Part shown: positions 48,666 through 57,930 of the stretch, piece after piece
Layout: every line of letters begins with the position of its first letter
Numbering within the stretch: the first letter of the stretch is position 1
Assembly (NCBI GenBank): GCA_013288345.1
Contig: JABDCA010000014.1
Location: forward strand, 1 to 62,003
DNA from: Bacteroidota bacterium
GTDB lineage: Bacteria; Bacteroidota; Bacteroidia; JABEUT01
Length of the DNA stretch: 62,003 nucleotides
Direction: 5' to 3'
Notes under the pieces: generated by a model
Seen by the model: the letters and a program-made list of their open reading frames with translations, nothing else
What the model was told of the DNA's origin: nothing
Database searches by the model: none
Position numbers and translations under genes: made by a program

Positions 48666-49718
48666 ATGTTCAAAAAGTATTTGTATATAAGTGCTTCTAT
48701 TTTCTTGCTGGTTATGTCGCTTGCTTTTATTGGCGACGATAAATACTGGACCATTACCAAAGAAGATGTAAAGCTCGATTTTCCGAAAGATTTCCCGAAA
48801 CCCATATATGACTTTAAGAACAATACCCCTACCCCTGAAGGTTTTACATTGGGGCGTAAATTGTTTTACGATCCTATATTGTCAAAGGACAGCTCTATCA
48901 GTTGTGGTTTCTGCCACCAACGTATTGCTGCCTTTGCCCATATAGACCATCCTATAAGTCACGGTATAAACGGCTTGCTTGGCAAACGCAATGTACCGCC
49001 ACTGCAAAACCTTATTTGGGAAAAAGAAATGATGTGGGATGGTGGGGTAAATAATTTAGAGGTACAACCTATATCGCCCATTACCAATCCCGTTGAAATG
49101 AATGAGGATATGGGAACTGTGATTAAAAAATTACAACGCAGCAAAGTATATACTACTATGTTCAAGACAGCATTTGGAGATACCCTGATTACCTCTCAAA
49201 AACTGTTGCGTGTGCTTGCACAGTTTACAGGCTTAATGATTTCCAGTAATTCGCGGTATGATAAATACATGAGGCATGAAGACACCCTAAGCAAAACAGA
49301 GCTCCATGGCTTGCAATTATTCAGGGATAAGTGCGCACAATGTCATAAAGAACCTTTGTTTACCGATAACACCTATCGCAACAACGGTATTGCATACGAT
49401 AGCACCTTTAAAGATTCAGGACGCATAAAAATTACAGGAGATAAAAAAGATTTTATGAAGTTCCGTGTGCCAAGCCTTAGGAATGTAGAAATGACCTACC
49501 CCTACATGCACGATGGTCGCTTCAGAAATTTAAAACAAGTATTGGACCATTACACCCAGTCATACACACAAGCCTCCCACGCTGACCCAATCTTAGTAAA
49601 GGGTATATCGCTCACCGAACAAGACAAAACCGACATTATTGCCTTTTTAAAAACCCTTACCGATAAAACCTTTTTATACGACCGACGGTTTGCTGACCCG
49701 AATATGGTGAGGTATTAG
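48666..49718 (+). CDS. di-heme cytochrome c peroxidase/MbnH-MauG family enzyme
   Basis: 350 residues. An N-terminal signal or anchor (about 1-22) and two haem c sites: CGFCH (about 79-83) and CAQCH (about 228-232). Other family marks are GRKLFYDPILSKDSSISCGFCH, RNVPPLQNLIW, FRVPSLRNVEMTYPYMHDGRF and LDHYTQSY. It acts in the periplasm. Cytochrome c peroxidases reduce H2O2; MbnH/MauG members instead oxidise Trp in a partner. Being next to an MbnP-like gene favours the MbnH role, but the axial ligand of the second haem must decide. Confidence 0.87.
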   Translation: MFKKYLYISASIFLLVMSLAFIGDDKYWTITKEDVKLDFPKDFPKPIYDFKNNTPTPEGFTLGRKLFYDPILSKDSSISCGFCHQRIAAFAHIDHPISHGINGLLGKRNVPPLQNLIWEKEMMWDGGVNNLEVQPISPITNPVEMNEDMGTVIKKLQRSKVYTTMFKTAFGDTLITSQKLLRVLAQFTGLMISSNSRYDKYMRHEDTLSKTELHGLQLFRDKCAQCHKEPLFTDNTYRNNGIAYDSTFKDSGRIKITGDKKDFMKFRVPSLRNVEMTYPYMHDGRFRNLKQVLDHYTQSYTQASHADPILVKGISLTEQDKTDIIAFLKTLTDKTFLYDRRFADPNMVRY

Positions 49719-49728
49719 ATTTGGTGAT

Positions 49729-49813
49729 GGAACACGGATGACACAGATTAGACGGATTTTCGCTGATTAAATCTGTATTTATCTGTTATATCCGTATCAT
49801 CCGTGTTCCATTG
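49729..49813. repeat. dispersed inverted repeat (GGAACACGGATGA type)
   Basis: GGAACACGGATGACACAGAT at left and ATCCGTATCATCCGTGTTCC at right are imperfect complements around an AT-rich centre. It fills the spacer before the methyltransferase gene. Confidence 0.65.
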
Positions 49814-49820
49814 CCTTTAT

Positions 49821-49828
49821 TACCTTTG
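49821..49828 (+). promoter_or_regulatory. predicted -7 box of the methyltransferase operon
   Basis: TACCTTTG, 17 bp before ATG at 49845. Supports that start over the ATG at 49803, which lies inside the repeat and upstream of the box. Confidence 0.5.
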
Positions 49829-49844
49829 TTCTGAAATTCAAATT

Positions 49845-50588
49845 ATGCCCCATACAGTTACAAAGGAGTGGTTTAAGTGTTGGTTCGATTCGCGCTACTA
49901 CGATATTTTATATAAGGACCGCGACCAGGGAGAGGCAGATATGTTTATACAAAATCTGGTTAACTTCTTAAAGCCCGCACCCGGTAGTTTTATGCTCGAT
50001 TTGGCTTGTGGAAAAGGCAGGCATGCAGTATCGCTGGGCAAAATGGGTTTTAATGTAACCGGTATAGATATATCAGAAAAGAGCATTCACATTGCTGAAA
50101 AATCGTCAACTAAGAACTTACAATTTGCCATACAAGATATGCGCAAAACCTATATGGTAAATTACTACGACTATGTTTTTAACCTGTTTACCAGTATGGG
50201 TTATTTCGATAACGAACGAGAGAACCATGCAGTTATGGCCAACATATATACTGCCTTAAAGCCGGGCGGTACTTTTGTGCTCGATTTTGTGAACAGCAGG
50301 AAGGCAACACAAAATCTATCGGAATTTGAAGAGAAGGAAATAGATGGCATAAAATTCACGGTTCGCCGCAGTGTGCATAACGATTTTTTAGTAAAAGATA
50401 TTCACGTGATAGATGGTACAAACCAATTCAATTTTGAGGAAAGAGTGTATATGTACACACCTTTGTTATTTAAAATGGCTTTAGAAAAATTGGGCTTTAC
50501 AATTATTAACACATTCGGCGATTATAACCTTAGTACTTTTAACCCCGATAATTCAGACAGGTTTATACTGATCAGCGAAAAGAAATAA
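49845..50588 (+). CDS. class I SAM-dependent methyltransferase
   Basis: 247 residues from ATG at 49845. Motif I is FMLDLACGKGRHAVSLGKMGF, followed by VTGIDISEKSI, FAIQDMRKTY, FNLFTSMGYF and LKPGGTFVLDFVN, the Methyltransf_25 fold. YYDILYKDRDQGEA at the N-terminus is usual for a small Bacteroidota group of this family. Substrate unknown. Its stop overlaps the ZIP transporter start (TAATG), so the two are translationally coupled; the DUF2851 gene follows in the same operon. Confidence 0.88.
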   Translation: MPHTVTKEWFKCWFDSRYYDILYKDRDQGEADMFIQNLVNFLKPAPGSFMLDLACGKGRHAVSLGKMGFNVTGIDISEKSIHIAEKSSTKNLQFAIQDMRKTYMVNYYDYVFNLFTSMGYFDNERENHAVMANIYTALKPGGTFVLDFVNSRKATQNLSEFEEKEIDGIKFTVRRSVHNDFLVKDIHVIDGTNQFNFEERVYMYTPLLFKMALEKLGFTIINTFGDYNLSTFNPDNSDRFILISEKK

Positions 50589-51307
50589 TGAAATTACTTT
50601 ACCTCATACTCTTTGCGGCCGTGTTTACAAGCGGGTTTACCGTATCGCTGGTAACCATACCCAAGAATGTACTTAAGCTTTTACTTGCATTTACAGGCTC
50701 CTTGTTATTCTCTATTGCTGTGCTCGACCTTATACCCGAAGTATATAGTGGTATGGGTAAAACGGCGGGTATCTATATTCTGGCTGGTTTCTTTTTGCAA
50801 ATAATACTAGAGTTCTTCTCACATGGCATTGAGCACGGCCATACGCATCATAACGAGGGTAAATCGTTTGTGCTGATGATGCTCATTAGCCTGTGTATAC
50901 ACTCTTTGTTAGAAGGTATGGCTGTCAGCTACCACCCTATGAACACCAATACACTAATTGACAATGGGCTTTACATTGGCATATTATTGCACCATGTACC
51001 TATAGCCATAGCATTAATGGTAGTGCTTACAGAAATTTACGAAGAGAAAATAAAGCGCCTTATACCACTGGCCATTTTTGCCTGCATGTCGCCTTTGGGT
51101 ATGTTTTTGGGCGCCCACACTGATTTCCTGTTAACTGTATCGGGCGGCACGTTTATACTGAATGTAACCACAGGGCTTGTTACCGGTATACTGTTACATA
51201 TATCTACTACTATACTTTTCGAAAGCAGCGAAGACCACAGGTTCAACTTAATTAAGTTTATAACCGTACTTTTTGGGGCATTACTAACTATGTATATCAT
51301 TTTGTGA
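50588..51307 (+). CDS. ZIP family metal transporter
   Basis: 239 residues with seven to eight membrane spans. ZIP marks are present: the histidine-rich cytoplasmic loop HGIEHGHTHHNEG (about 77-90) between spans III and IV, the span IV motif IHSLLEGMAVS (about 105-115) and span V LLHHVPIAIALMV (about 133-145), which form the binuclear metal site. It imports Zn or another divalent metal into the cytoplasm. It is coupled to the genes on both sides. The neighbouring ECF/copper locus may be coincidental or part of one metal region. Confidence 0.9.
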   Translation: MKLLYLILFAAVFTSGFTVSLVTIPKNVLKLLLAFTGSLLFSIAVLDLIPEVYSGMGKTAGIYILAGFFLQIILEFFSHGIEHGHTHHNEGKSFVLMMLISLCIHSLLEGMAVSYHPMNTNTLIDNGLYIGILLHHVPIAIALMVVLTEIYEEKIKRLIPLAIFACMSPLGMFLGAHTDFLLTVSGGTFILNVTTGLVTGILLHISTTILFESSEDHRFNLIKFITVLFGALLTMYIIL

Positions 51308-51310
51308 TAG

Positions 51311-52594
51311 GTGACGGAGGAGTTTTTACATTACATCTGGAAGCACACCCTGCTTGACCGTTCGAAGCTAAAGACCACGGAAGGAAAGCCCATTGAGATT
51401 ATACAAACCGGTTTACATAACCACGATTCGGGCCCCGACTTTTTTAGCGCCAAACTTAAAATTGACGGTACACTTTGGGCAGGGAATGTAGAGGTGCATA
51501 TCAATTCATCGGACTGGAACGCCCACAAACACCAACATGATAAGGCCTATAAAAATGTAATACTGCATGTGGTTTGGAACAACGATGCAGAAATTACCAT
51601 ACCAGGTGGCTATGCCTTGCATGCACTTGAGTTAAAAAATATTGTACCCGATACCATACATGCAAGCTATGAAGAATTGCGTAATTCAGCCAAACGCATT
51701 CCCTGCGAAGATGATGTGCATAAGGTAAGTGAAATGGTATGGCATTCGTGGATGGACAGGCTTGTAGCAGAACGGCTCGAACGCAAAACAAACCACATAA
51801 GCACTAAGCTTAAAAACAGCATTAACGATTGGGAAGAAACCTTTTACCAAACCTTGTTGCGCAACCTGGGCAACCCTATAAACACGGAACCATTTGAACG
51901 ACTGGGCCGTGTATTGCCCTATAAAATAATAGCCAAGCATCGCCCCAATGTTTTCGAAATTGAGGCATTATTATTAGGACAAGCAGGCTTACTCGAAGGG
52001 AACGTTAAAGATGAGTACGCACAAAAACTAAAAAAGGAATACACGTACTTACAACACAAGTATAGCCTTACACCTATCACAAAAGCCGAGTGGAAGTTTA
52101 TGCGCATACGCCCGCCGCACTTCCCGACCTTTAGGCTGGCGCAACTGGCATCAATACTTACCAAGCATGGCAGGCTATTCAGATTAATAATGGAAGCAGA
52201 GAAAGTTGAAGATGTGATAAAACTGCTTTCGGTAAGCCCAAGCGAATACTGGCAAACACATTATACATTCGATAAACAATCGCGTAAAGTAAGTGGTATT
52301 ATGGGTAAGCCCATGATAGAGATGCTCATTATAAATGCTATAGTTCCACTGCTATTTATTTATGGTAAAAACACTGCTAATGAAGAAGCCAGCGAAAAAG
52401 CTTTGGAGCTTTTACACAGTTTGAAGGCAGAGAATAATAGCATCATAAAAAAGTGGGCTTCGCTAAAGGTAAATGCTGTCGATGCCTATGAAACACAATC
52501 GCTTATACAATTAAAGAAAGAATATTGCGACCTACGCAGATGTGTGCATTGTGCCATAGGGCATGATCTGTTGAAGAGGAAGAGCACAAGATAA
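51311..52594 (+). CDS. DUF2851 family protein
   Basis: 427 residues from GTG at 51311, 3 bp after the ZIP stop. Family features: FLHYIWKHTLLD, the N-terminal HNHDSGPDFFSAKLKIDGTLWAGNVEVHINSSDW-type motif, HKHQHDKAYKNVILHVVW, and RPPHFPTFRLAQLA in the second half; CDLRRCVHCAIGHDLLK near the end adds two cysteines. DUF2851 is widespread in Bacteroidota with no known function; the NVEVHxxSSDW...H stretch resembles a nuclease-like fold, but that is only suggestive. Confidence 0.9.
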   Translation: MTEEFLHYIWKHTLLDRSKLKTTEGKPIEIIQTGLHNHDSGPDFFSAKLKIDGTLWAGNVEVHINSSDWNAHKHQHDKAYKNVILHVVWNNDAEITIPGGYALHALELKNIVPDTIHASYEELRNSAKRIPCEDDVHKVSEMVWHSWMDRLVAERLERKTNHISTKLKNSINDWEETFYQTLLRNLGNPINTEPFERLGRVLPYKIIAKHRPNVFEIEALLLGQAGLLEGNVKDEYAQKLKKEYTYLQHKYSLTPITKAEWKFMRIRPPHFPTFRLAQLASILTKHGRLFRLIMEAEKVEDVIKLLSVSPSEYWQTHYTFDKQSRKVSGIMGKPMIEMLIINAIVPLLFIYGKNTANEEASEKALELLHSLKAENNSIIKKWASLKVNAVDAYETQSLIQLKKEYCDLRRCVHCAIGHDLLKRKSTR

Positions 52595-52639
52595 GTATCT
52601 ACCCATATTTTTCGTAACTTCGCTTTATACTTCACAAAC

Positions 52640-52882
52640 ATGCTTGTAGGAATTATTTTAGATATTATTGGCTGGTTCGAACAACAGGCCTTTGGCGTAT
52701 GCTCATGGCTGGGTAACAAGTTGGGTATTAAAAGTACTACTATCCGTATGTATTTTATCTACCTTTCTTTTTTCACATTTGGCTCTCCCATAATCATTTA
52801 CTTTATACTAGCATTTTTGCTCGAGAACAAAAAAATATTTTCTCGTTCAAAGCATGTTCGCCGCCGTACCTGGGATCTGTAA
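52640..52882 (+). CDS. PspC domain protein
   Basis: 80 residues. The PspC pattern AFGVCSWLGNKLGIKSTTIRMYFIYLSFFTFGSPIIIYFILAFLL type is seen (about 14-60), with two hydrophobic segments and a basic tail (RSKHVRRRTWDL). PspC proteins take part in envelope stress responses; in Bacteroidota such short members are mostly unstudied. ATG at 52640, 45 bp after the DUF2851 stop with a near-consensus TAACTTCG box in between. Confidence 0.82.
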   Translation: MLVGIILDIIGWFEQQAFGVCSWLGNKLGIKSTTIRMYFIYLSFFTFGSPIIIYFILAFLLENKKIFSRSKHVRRRTWDL

Positions 52883-52980
52883 AGGCTTGTATTTTTTTCC
52901 ATCTTATTAAAATTATAGTGTTTACATCTCTTATCAGGCACTTGCAATTTTTTGGCTTTTTTTTTGTTATTTAGCATATT

Positions 52981-53904
52981 ATGAGCAAAAAGATACTTAT
53001 TACGGGTTCTAATGGATTATTAGGACAGAAATTAGTCTACAGGCTTTTAACTGAGCCTGGCGTAGAGATTATAGCAACATCTAAAGGGCCTAACCGCCTT
53101 ATTAAACAAGATGGCTATGCATATCAATCGCTTGATATCACTATACCTGCCGAAGTAGATGCGGCTATCAATAAGTTTAAGCCCGATGTGGTTATAAACA
53201 CCGCCGCAATGACTAATGTTGATGCTTGTGAAACAGCGGTGGAGGAATGCCACAAAATGAATGTGGATGCAGTGCAGTATTTAATTAATGCATTGAAAAA
53301 ACAATCCAATAATCCACTCATCATACACCTTTCTACCGACTTTATTTTCGATGGGAAGAATGGCCCGTACAAAGAGACTGATGCAGTTCATCCGCCAAAA
53401 TCGGTTTACTGCGAATCGAAGTTCGAATCAGAAAAAGTAGTGCAGGCATCAGGCATGCGCTGGGCCATATTACGCACCGTATTGGTATATGGCGTAGTAG
53501 ATAATATGAGCCGCAGTAATATTGTGCTTTGGGCAAAAGATTCGCTTACCGCAGGTAAAAAAATAAATGTGGTTGATGATCAGTTCCGCACCCCTACCCT
53601 TGCCGAAGATCTGGCTGAAGGCTGTGTACTAACAGCAATGAAAGGCGCAACAGGTATTTACCATATTTCGGGTAAAGACTTTATGCACATTTTCGAAATG
53701 GTGAATAAAATTGCCGATTTCTGGCACCTTGATAAAAGCCTAATAAACCCTGCTAAAACCAGTGATATAAAGCAACCTGCCGAACGCCCCTTGCGTACAG
53801 GCTTTATATTAGACAAAGCAATGAATGAACTTGGGTATAAACCTCATTCGTTTACCGATGGCCTTGCTGTGGTTGACAAGCAACTGAAAGAAAAGAAACC
53901 TTAA
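52981..53904 (+). CDS. RmlD-like NAD(P)-dependent sugar-nucleotide reductase
   Basis: 307 residues, extended SDR fold: NAD(P)-binding ILITGSNGLLGQKL (about 5-18), NTAAMTNVDACE, the catalytic STDFIFDGKNGPYKE and the YxxxK active site YCESK (about 141-145), and LRTVLVYG. This is the RmlD/dTDP-4-dehydrorhamnose reductase group, which acts on sugar nucleotides; the other rml genes are not nearby, so the exact substrate is open. ATG at 52981. It is 2 bp upstream of the next gene. Confidence 0.88.
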   Translation: MSKKILITGSNGLLGQKLVYRLLTEPGVEIIATSKGPNRLIKQDGYAYQSLDITIPAEVDAAINKFKPDVVINTAAMTNVDACETAVEECHKMNVDAVQYLINALKKQSNNPLIIHLSTDFIFDGKNGPYKETDAVHPPKSVYCESKFESEKVVQASGMRWAILRTVLVYGVVDNMSRSNIVLWAKDSLTAGKKINVVDDQFRTPTLAEDLAEGCVLTAMKGATGIYHISGKDFMHIFEMVNKIADFWHLDKSLINPAKTSDIKQPAERPLRTGFILDKAMNELGYKPHSFTDGLAVVDKQLKEKKP

Positions 53905-53906
53905 GC

Positions 53907-54590
53907 ATGAAAAAGGCAAAGCAATATCTTCTGTTATTTGCCACCCTCTTTGCTTTCACACAGGTGTATGCCCAAAAAGATACTGTTCATTCTTTATTCA
54001 AACCTATTAAGGTATATGTTCAGTATTCCAATTTGCAATGGGAAGTTGGCTATAGCGGCTATGCTTTTAACCATGCCTATATTCCGGGATCGAGTATTGA
54101 TTTGATTGGCGCAGTGTTTAATGAGGTAAACTTTGCTATAGGTTTCGACCAAGCCGGCGGCAACGGAGGCACTATATATACCAGTCTGGTACAATCCTAT
54201 TCCGATTTTTATTTTGAAGTGGAACCTTTGCTTTTTCCCCAACAAACCTTAAACTTTTCAATGCCCTTAAAAATTGCTTTATCATCACTTACCTACATGG
54301 ATTCATCAACTGTTACAGGCTACAAAAGAAGGCAGCGCTATTATTACGAAAGCTTCGCCACTATAATACCCGGTTTTTTTTGTTATGTAAATATCTTTCC
54401 AAAGCTAAACGTGGGTGTAGGTGTAAATTACCGTATCTCACTTAGCAATACTTTCCTAATAGGCTCTCCATCCGATTACAGTAATTTCTCATTCTCGCTG
54501 CTTGCGCGGTATAGAATATACACGCGTAACAAACGTAAAATATCTGCCAAACATCAGGAATATTACGCTCCGGGTAATAGGTTCCAATAG
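53907..54590 (+). CDS. outer-membrane beta-barrel protein, unknown function
   Basis: 227 residues: signal peptide ending VYAQ (about 22), then strands (IKVYVQYSNLQWEVGYSGYAFN, VNFAIGFDQAGGNGG, FYFEVEPLLFPQQ, LNVGVGVNYRISLSN, FSFSLLARYRIY) suggesting a small barrel. Ends in a polar tail (KRKISAKHQEYYAPGNRFQ). No family recognised. It starts 2 bp after the reductase gene, so they form a transcription unit. Confidence 0.68.
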   Translation: MKKAKQYLLLFATLFAFTQVYAQKDTVHSLFKPIKVYVQYSNLQWEVGYSGYAFNHAYIPGSSIDLIGAVFNEVNFAIGFDQAGGNGGTIYTSLVQSYSDFYFEVEPLLFPQQTLNFSMPLKIALSSLTYMDSSTVTGYKRRQRYYYESFATIIPGFFCYVNIFPKLNVGVGVNYRISLSNTFLIGSPSDYSNFSFSLLARYRIYTRNKRKISAKHQEYYAPGNRFQ

Positions 54591-54614
54591 AGTTATCTGT
54601 TTATTTTTACCACT

Positions 54615-56774
54615 ATGAAAACAAAAGCCACATTATTACTACTTATAATTTTTAGCTACGCATTAACACCTGTTTTAGGGCAGCAAACCAATGCCGATAG
54701 TGGCTTTGTAAACAGGGTTGAAGCTAAGAACGAAATAAAAGATAGCCTGAGGGAAGGCAAATGGATATTATTTCTGGATGGCAAGGGCCAGAAAACAACA
54801 GATACAAATATATATACCTATTATGCCCTTATAGTATTTAAGGCGGATGAACCCAATGGAAAGGTTTACATATTCTTTAAAAATGGGAAACTATTTTCTA
54901 CCGTTTATTATATAAATGGAGATAAAGATGGAATAGAAACAGAGTATTATGATGATGGAAATAAGTGGACCATGGTTAGATGGGCACATGGCAAAAAAAA
55001 TGGAAATGCTAAAGAGTACTACCAAAATGGCATTTTAAAAAAGGAAGGCACTAATGTGAATGACACAATTACCGGGGCTGTAAAAATATATTACGAAAAT
55101 GGAAACTTAAAAAGTGAACTCGGCTTTTTGCATGCCAAGAACACAGGCCCTGAAAGAGAATATTATGAGGATGGGAAACTAAGGCTTGAAGGCATTTATG
55201 TAAATGATACAGTAGTTGGCGAAACGAAAGAATATTATGAAAGTGGAAATATAAAAGCCGAGTATCCGTTCGTCTATGGGAAAACCAATGGTACATCAAG
55301 AACCTTTTATGAGAATGGAAAAATTAAGTGCGAAACTGGTTACATAAATGGTGGCACCACTACAATAAAGAAATACGACCTGAATGGTAAAGTTGTGGAC
55401 ACCATATCTTATGCAGAGCCAACGGCTTTTGATATTTCGCATAGAGGTAAAGCCTCAAATGAATCAATGAATGGGCTAAAAGAAGGGAAATGGATTGAAT
55501 ACATGGACGTTGCCCTCCAGCCAACAACAGATACAAATGCACCTTATTACATGCAAACGACATATAAACATGGAAAAAAGAATGGCTTGGTACAATCTCA
55601 TTATAAGAGTGGACAGCTATTTCTTGAAGTCCTGTTTAAAGATGGGAATGAAAATGGAATCGAAAAAACATATTATGCAGACGGAAAGCTATTAGGTTAT
55701 ACAGATTTCGGCAAAGGAGACACCAATGTAATTAACAAAGAATTTTACGAAAGTGGGGCACTGCATATTGAAACGCCTTCATCAAATTTTAAAATAAATG
55801 GACTTGAAAAAGAGTATTACGAGGATGGAAAAATTAAAACGGAAACCCCTTTTACCAATGGAAAAGAGAATGGTGTTCAAAAAGAATATTACGAAAGTGG
55901 TAAATTAATGAAAGAAGCTCCCCTGAGTAATGGAAAACAAAACGGTGTAATAAAAGGCTATTATGAAAATGGAAACGTACAAGCTGAAACGCCTTATGTT
56001 GATGGAAAAGCAAGTGGCATAGGAAAACAGTATTATGAAGATGGAAAGCTACAAAAAGAGGCTCCATTTGTTAATGATTCAGGAAACGGAATACAAAAGG
56101 AATATTATGAAAGTGGAGTCTTAAAGGGAGAGTACCCTTTAAAAGGCAACGTAATGAACGGAATAGTAAAAGAGTATTACGAAACCGGAAAATTGATTGG
56201 TAATGCTGTATATGTTAATGGTATGGTAAATGGAGTTGACAGTGAGTTTACTGAGAGTGGCAGGCTTGCAAGTGTAAGTATTGTCAAGAAGAATAAAATA
56301 CAGGAAAGGCGGGAATTTGGAATACGCGGCACATTGATGCACTATATCAGTTTTATTGATAACTTGAAAAATGGCGTGGAAAAACTATATTTTGAGAATG
56401 GAAAAGTAGCCAGCGAATGCCCATATACTAATGACAAAAAAAATGGTGTAGAAAAAACATATTTTGAAAGCGGGAATATTGAAATTGAAACACCTTATAA
56501 AAACGACATAGTAGATGGCACTAAAAAAACCTATTATCAAAGCGGGAAGCTCCGGATAGAGACTGTATATATAAATGGTGACATTACAGGAATACAAAAA
56601 GAATATACCGAGAATGGCAAATTAAAAATTGAAACACCCTATACCAATGGCAAAATAAATGGTATTCAAAAAGAGTATTACGAGAGTGGCAAGACAAAGG
56701 TTGAAATTACTTTTGATATGGGTAAACTTGGCGCAATAAAGCAGTATACCGAAGATGGTAGTGAAACAAAATAA
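54615..56774 (+). CDS. long YwqK/MORN-type repeat protein, secreted
   Basis: 719 residues: signal peptide ending VLGQ (about 23), then two blocks each opened by the same header (LREGKWILFLDG...TTDTN, about 43-60; LKEGKWIEYMDV...TTDTN, about 287-305) and followed by a total of about 22 repeats of 22-24 residues with core (K)EYYE(S/D/N)GKLKxExP(F/Y)xNGKxNG. The header and repeats match the lipoprotein of the mnmE-linked cassette (5587-6744), which has the header once. Similar repeats occur in YwqK-type antitoxins. The gene probably grew by internal duplication. It is followed 3 bp later by the DUF922 gene. Confidence 0.85.
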   Translation: MKTKATLLLLIIFSYALTPVLGQQTNADSGFVNRVEAKNEIKDSLREGKWILFLDGKGQKTTDTNIYTYYALIVFKADEPNGKVYIFFKNGKLFSTVYYINGDKDGIETEYYDDGNKWTMVRWAHGKKNGNAKEYYQNGILKKEGTNVNDTITGAVKIYYENGNLKSELGFLHAKNTGPEREYYEDGKLRLEGIYVNDTVVGETKEYYESGNIKAEYPFVYGKTNGTSRTFYENGKIKCETGYINGGTTTIKKYDLNGKVVDTISYAEPTAFDISHRGKASNESMNGLKEGKWIEYMDVALQPTTDTNAPYYMQTTYKHGKKNGLVQSHYKSGQLFLEVLFKDGNENGIEKTYYADGKLLGYTDFGKGDTNVINKEFYESGALHIETPSSNFKINGLEKEYYEDGKIKTETPFTNGKENGVQKEYYESGKLMKEAPLSNGKQNGVIKGYYENGNVQAETPYVDGKASGIGKQYYEDGKLQKEAPFVNDSGNGIQKEYYESGVLKGEYPLKGNVMNGIVKEYYETGKLIGNAVYVNGMVNGVDSEFTESGRLASVSIVKKNKIQERREFGIRGTLMHYISFIDNLKNGVEKLYFENGKVASECPYTNDKKNGVEKTYFESGNIEIETPYKNDIVDGTKKTYYQSGKLRIETVYINGDITGIQKEYTENGKLKIETPYTNGKINGIQKEYYESGKTKVEITFDMGKLGAIKQYTEDGSETK

Positions 56775-56777
56775 ATT

Positions 56778-57359
56778 ATGAATAGTAATAATACCTTGCG
56801 TGTAATGAAGCCTTTTCTTATTTTCCTTCTATTATTCCTCAGTTCGTTTTTACCTCAACATAAACTTTCAAAAGACACATTAATATATTGGGCGGGCAGC
56901 AAGCCCTTAACATGGGACGATTTTGAATTGAGGCATCACGGGCTTGGAGATGAGGCTGCTATGTCTGCAGTAGTTATTCATTCAAGTTTTAACAGTAACC
57001 CGGCCCAAATGACAATAACCTGTTTGTTTGATAAAACAAAATCGTGGGTATGGATGGAAAAAGAATCGGAGGCACTACTAAAGCACGAACAGGGGCACTT
57101 TGATATTACAGAAATATTCGCCCGCCAATTCAGGAAACAAGCTATGGCAACCACCTTTACTATTAAGAACATGCAAGACAAATACAACAAACTCCATAAT
57201 GATATTAATTCGAAATGGGGAAAGGAAGAAAATCTGTACGATAAAGAAACCAATCACGGCCTGGATAGTACCAAACAATGTGAATGGCTGAAAAATATCA
57301 CTAATCAGTTAGATGAACTGAAGGAGTATAGCGACACAATTGTACATATACAATTGTGA
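56778..57359 (+). CDS. DUF922-type zincin-like protein
   Basis: 193 residues; start at ATG 56778, or ATG 56805 directly before the signal peptide (PFLIFLLLFLSSFLP). The domain has LTWDDFELR near its start and LLKHEQGHFDITEIFARQFR (about 98-117), which holds an HExxH zinc-protease motif (HEQGH) plus a downstream acidic residue. DUF922 proteins are predicted secreted metalloproteases without a known substrate. It lies 3 bp after the repeat protein, so the two may be one operon. Confidence 0.82.
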   Translation: MNSNNTLRVMKPFLIFLLLFLSSFLPQHKLSKDTLIYWAGSKPLTWDDFELRHHGLGDEAAMSAVVIHSSFNSNPAQMTITCLFDKTKSWVWMEKESEALLKHEQGHFDITEIFARQFRKQAMATTFTIKNMQDKYNKLHNDINSKWGKEENLYDKETNHGLDSTKQCEWLKNITNQLDELKEYSDTIVHIQL

Positions 57360-57363
57360 ATTA

Positions 57364-57903
57364 TTATAACGGTTTTATTTTCATCTCATATTTATATATA
57401 TCCCGAACACCATCCCATTGCCCCTTTATTGCTTGAGTCTGTAAAGCATTTAATTGATTATTGTAAGAAGTTTTGAATTTAATTAGCTGTTCAGACTCTT
57501 TTGCCCTGCCCTCTTCATATTGCCTTATAAAATCTTCTTTTTTATCTTCAGGGATCATATTTATTAATGGAAAATCTTTAATTTTTCTATTTGCTTTGGG
57601 CTCCCAGTAGTTAACATACTGCTTTATCTGCTCCTCTGTAAATAAGTAAATCTCTATATCTGGTGATGCACTTTCTAAACTAGAGTAATCCATTAACCCA
57701 TAGCTAACAAATCTACTCGCAGAATCTTGAAGTTCTTTTTTTGTTATTACAAAATTCCCCTCTTTATCTGAAAGAAAAGGATACAAGTCAATATTATTTT
57801 TAGAAATTGCAAATGTGCGAATTCCAATCAAGACTCTATCCTGTTTAAATGGTTGCCCACTTTCATTGATTAATTGAATTACTATTTTATCGGGGATTAC
57901 CAC
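57364..57903 (-). CDS. hypothetical protein
   Basis: 179 residues from GTG at 57903; no in-frame ATG exists before the upstream stop. N-terminal beta-rich part (IVIQLINESGQPF, VLIGIRTFAI, SDKEGNFVITKKEL) resembles a carboxypeptidase-regulatory or CNA-B-like fold; the C-terminal half is helical and charged (MIPEDKKEDFIRQYEEGRAKESEQLI). No family recognised. It lies 27 bp downstream of nfo on the same strand. Confidence 0.65.
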   Translation of the reverse strand: MVIPDKIVIQLINESGQPFKQDRVLIGIRTFAISKNNIDLYPFLSDKEGNFVITKKELQDSASRFVSYGLMDYSSLESASPDIEIYLFTEEQIKQYVNYWEPKANRKIKDFPLINMIPEDKKEDFIRQYEEGRAKESEQLIKFKTSYNNQLNALQTQAIKGQWDGVRDIYKYEMKIKPL

Positions 57904-57930
57904 ATTACTTAGTATAACAAACTGCTTTCA

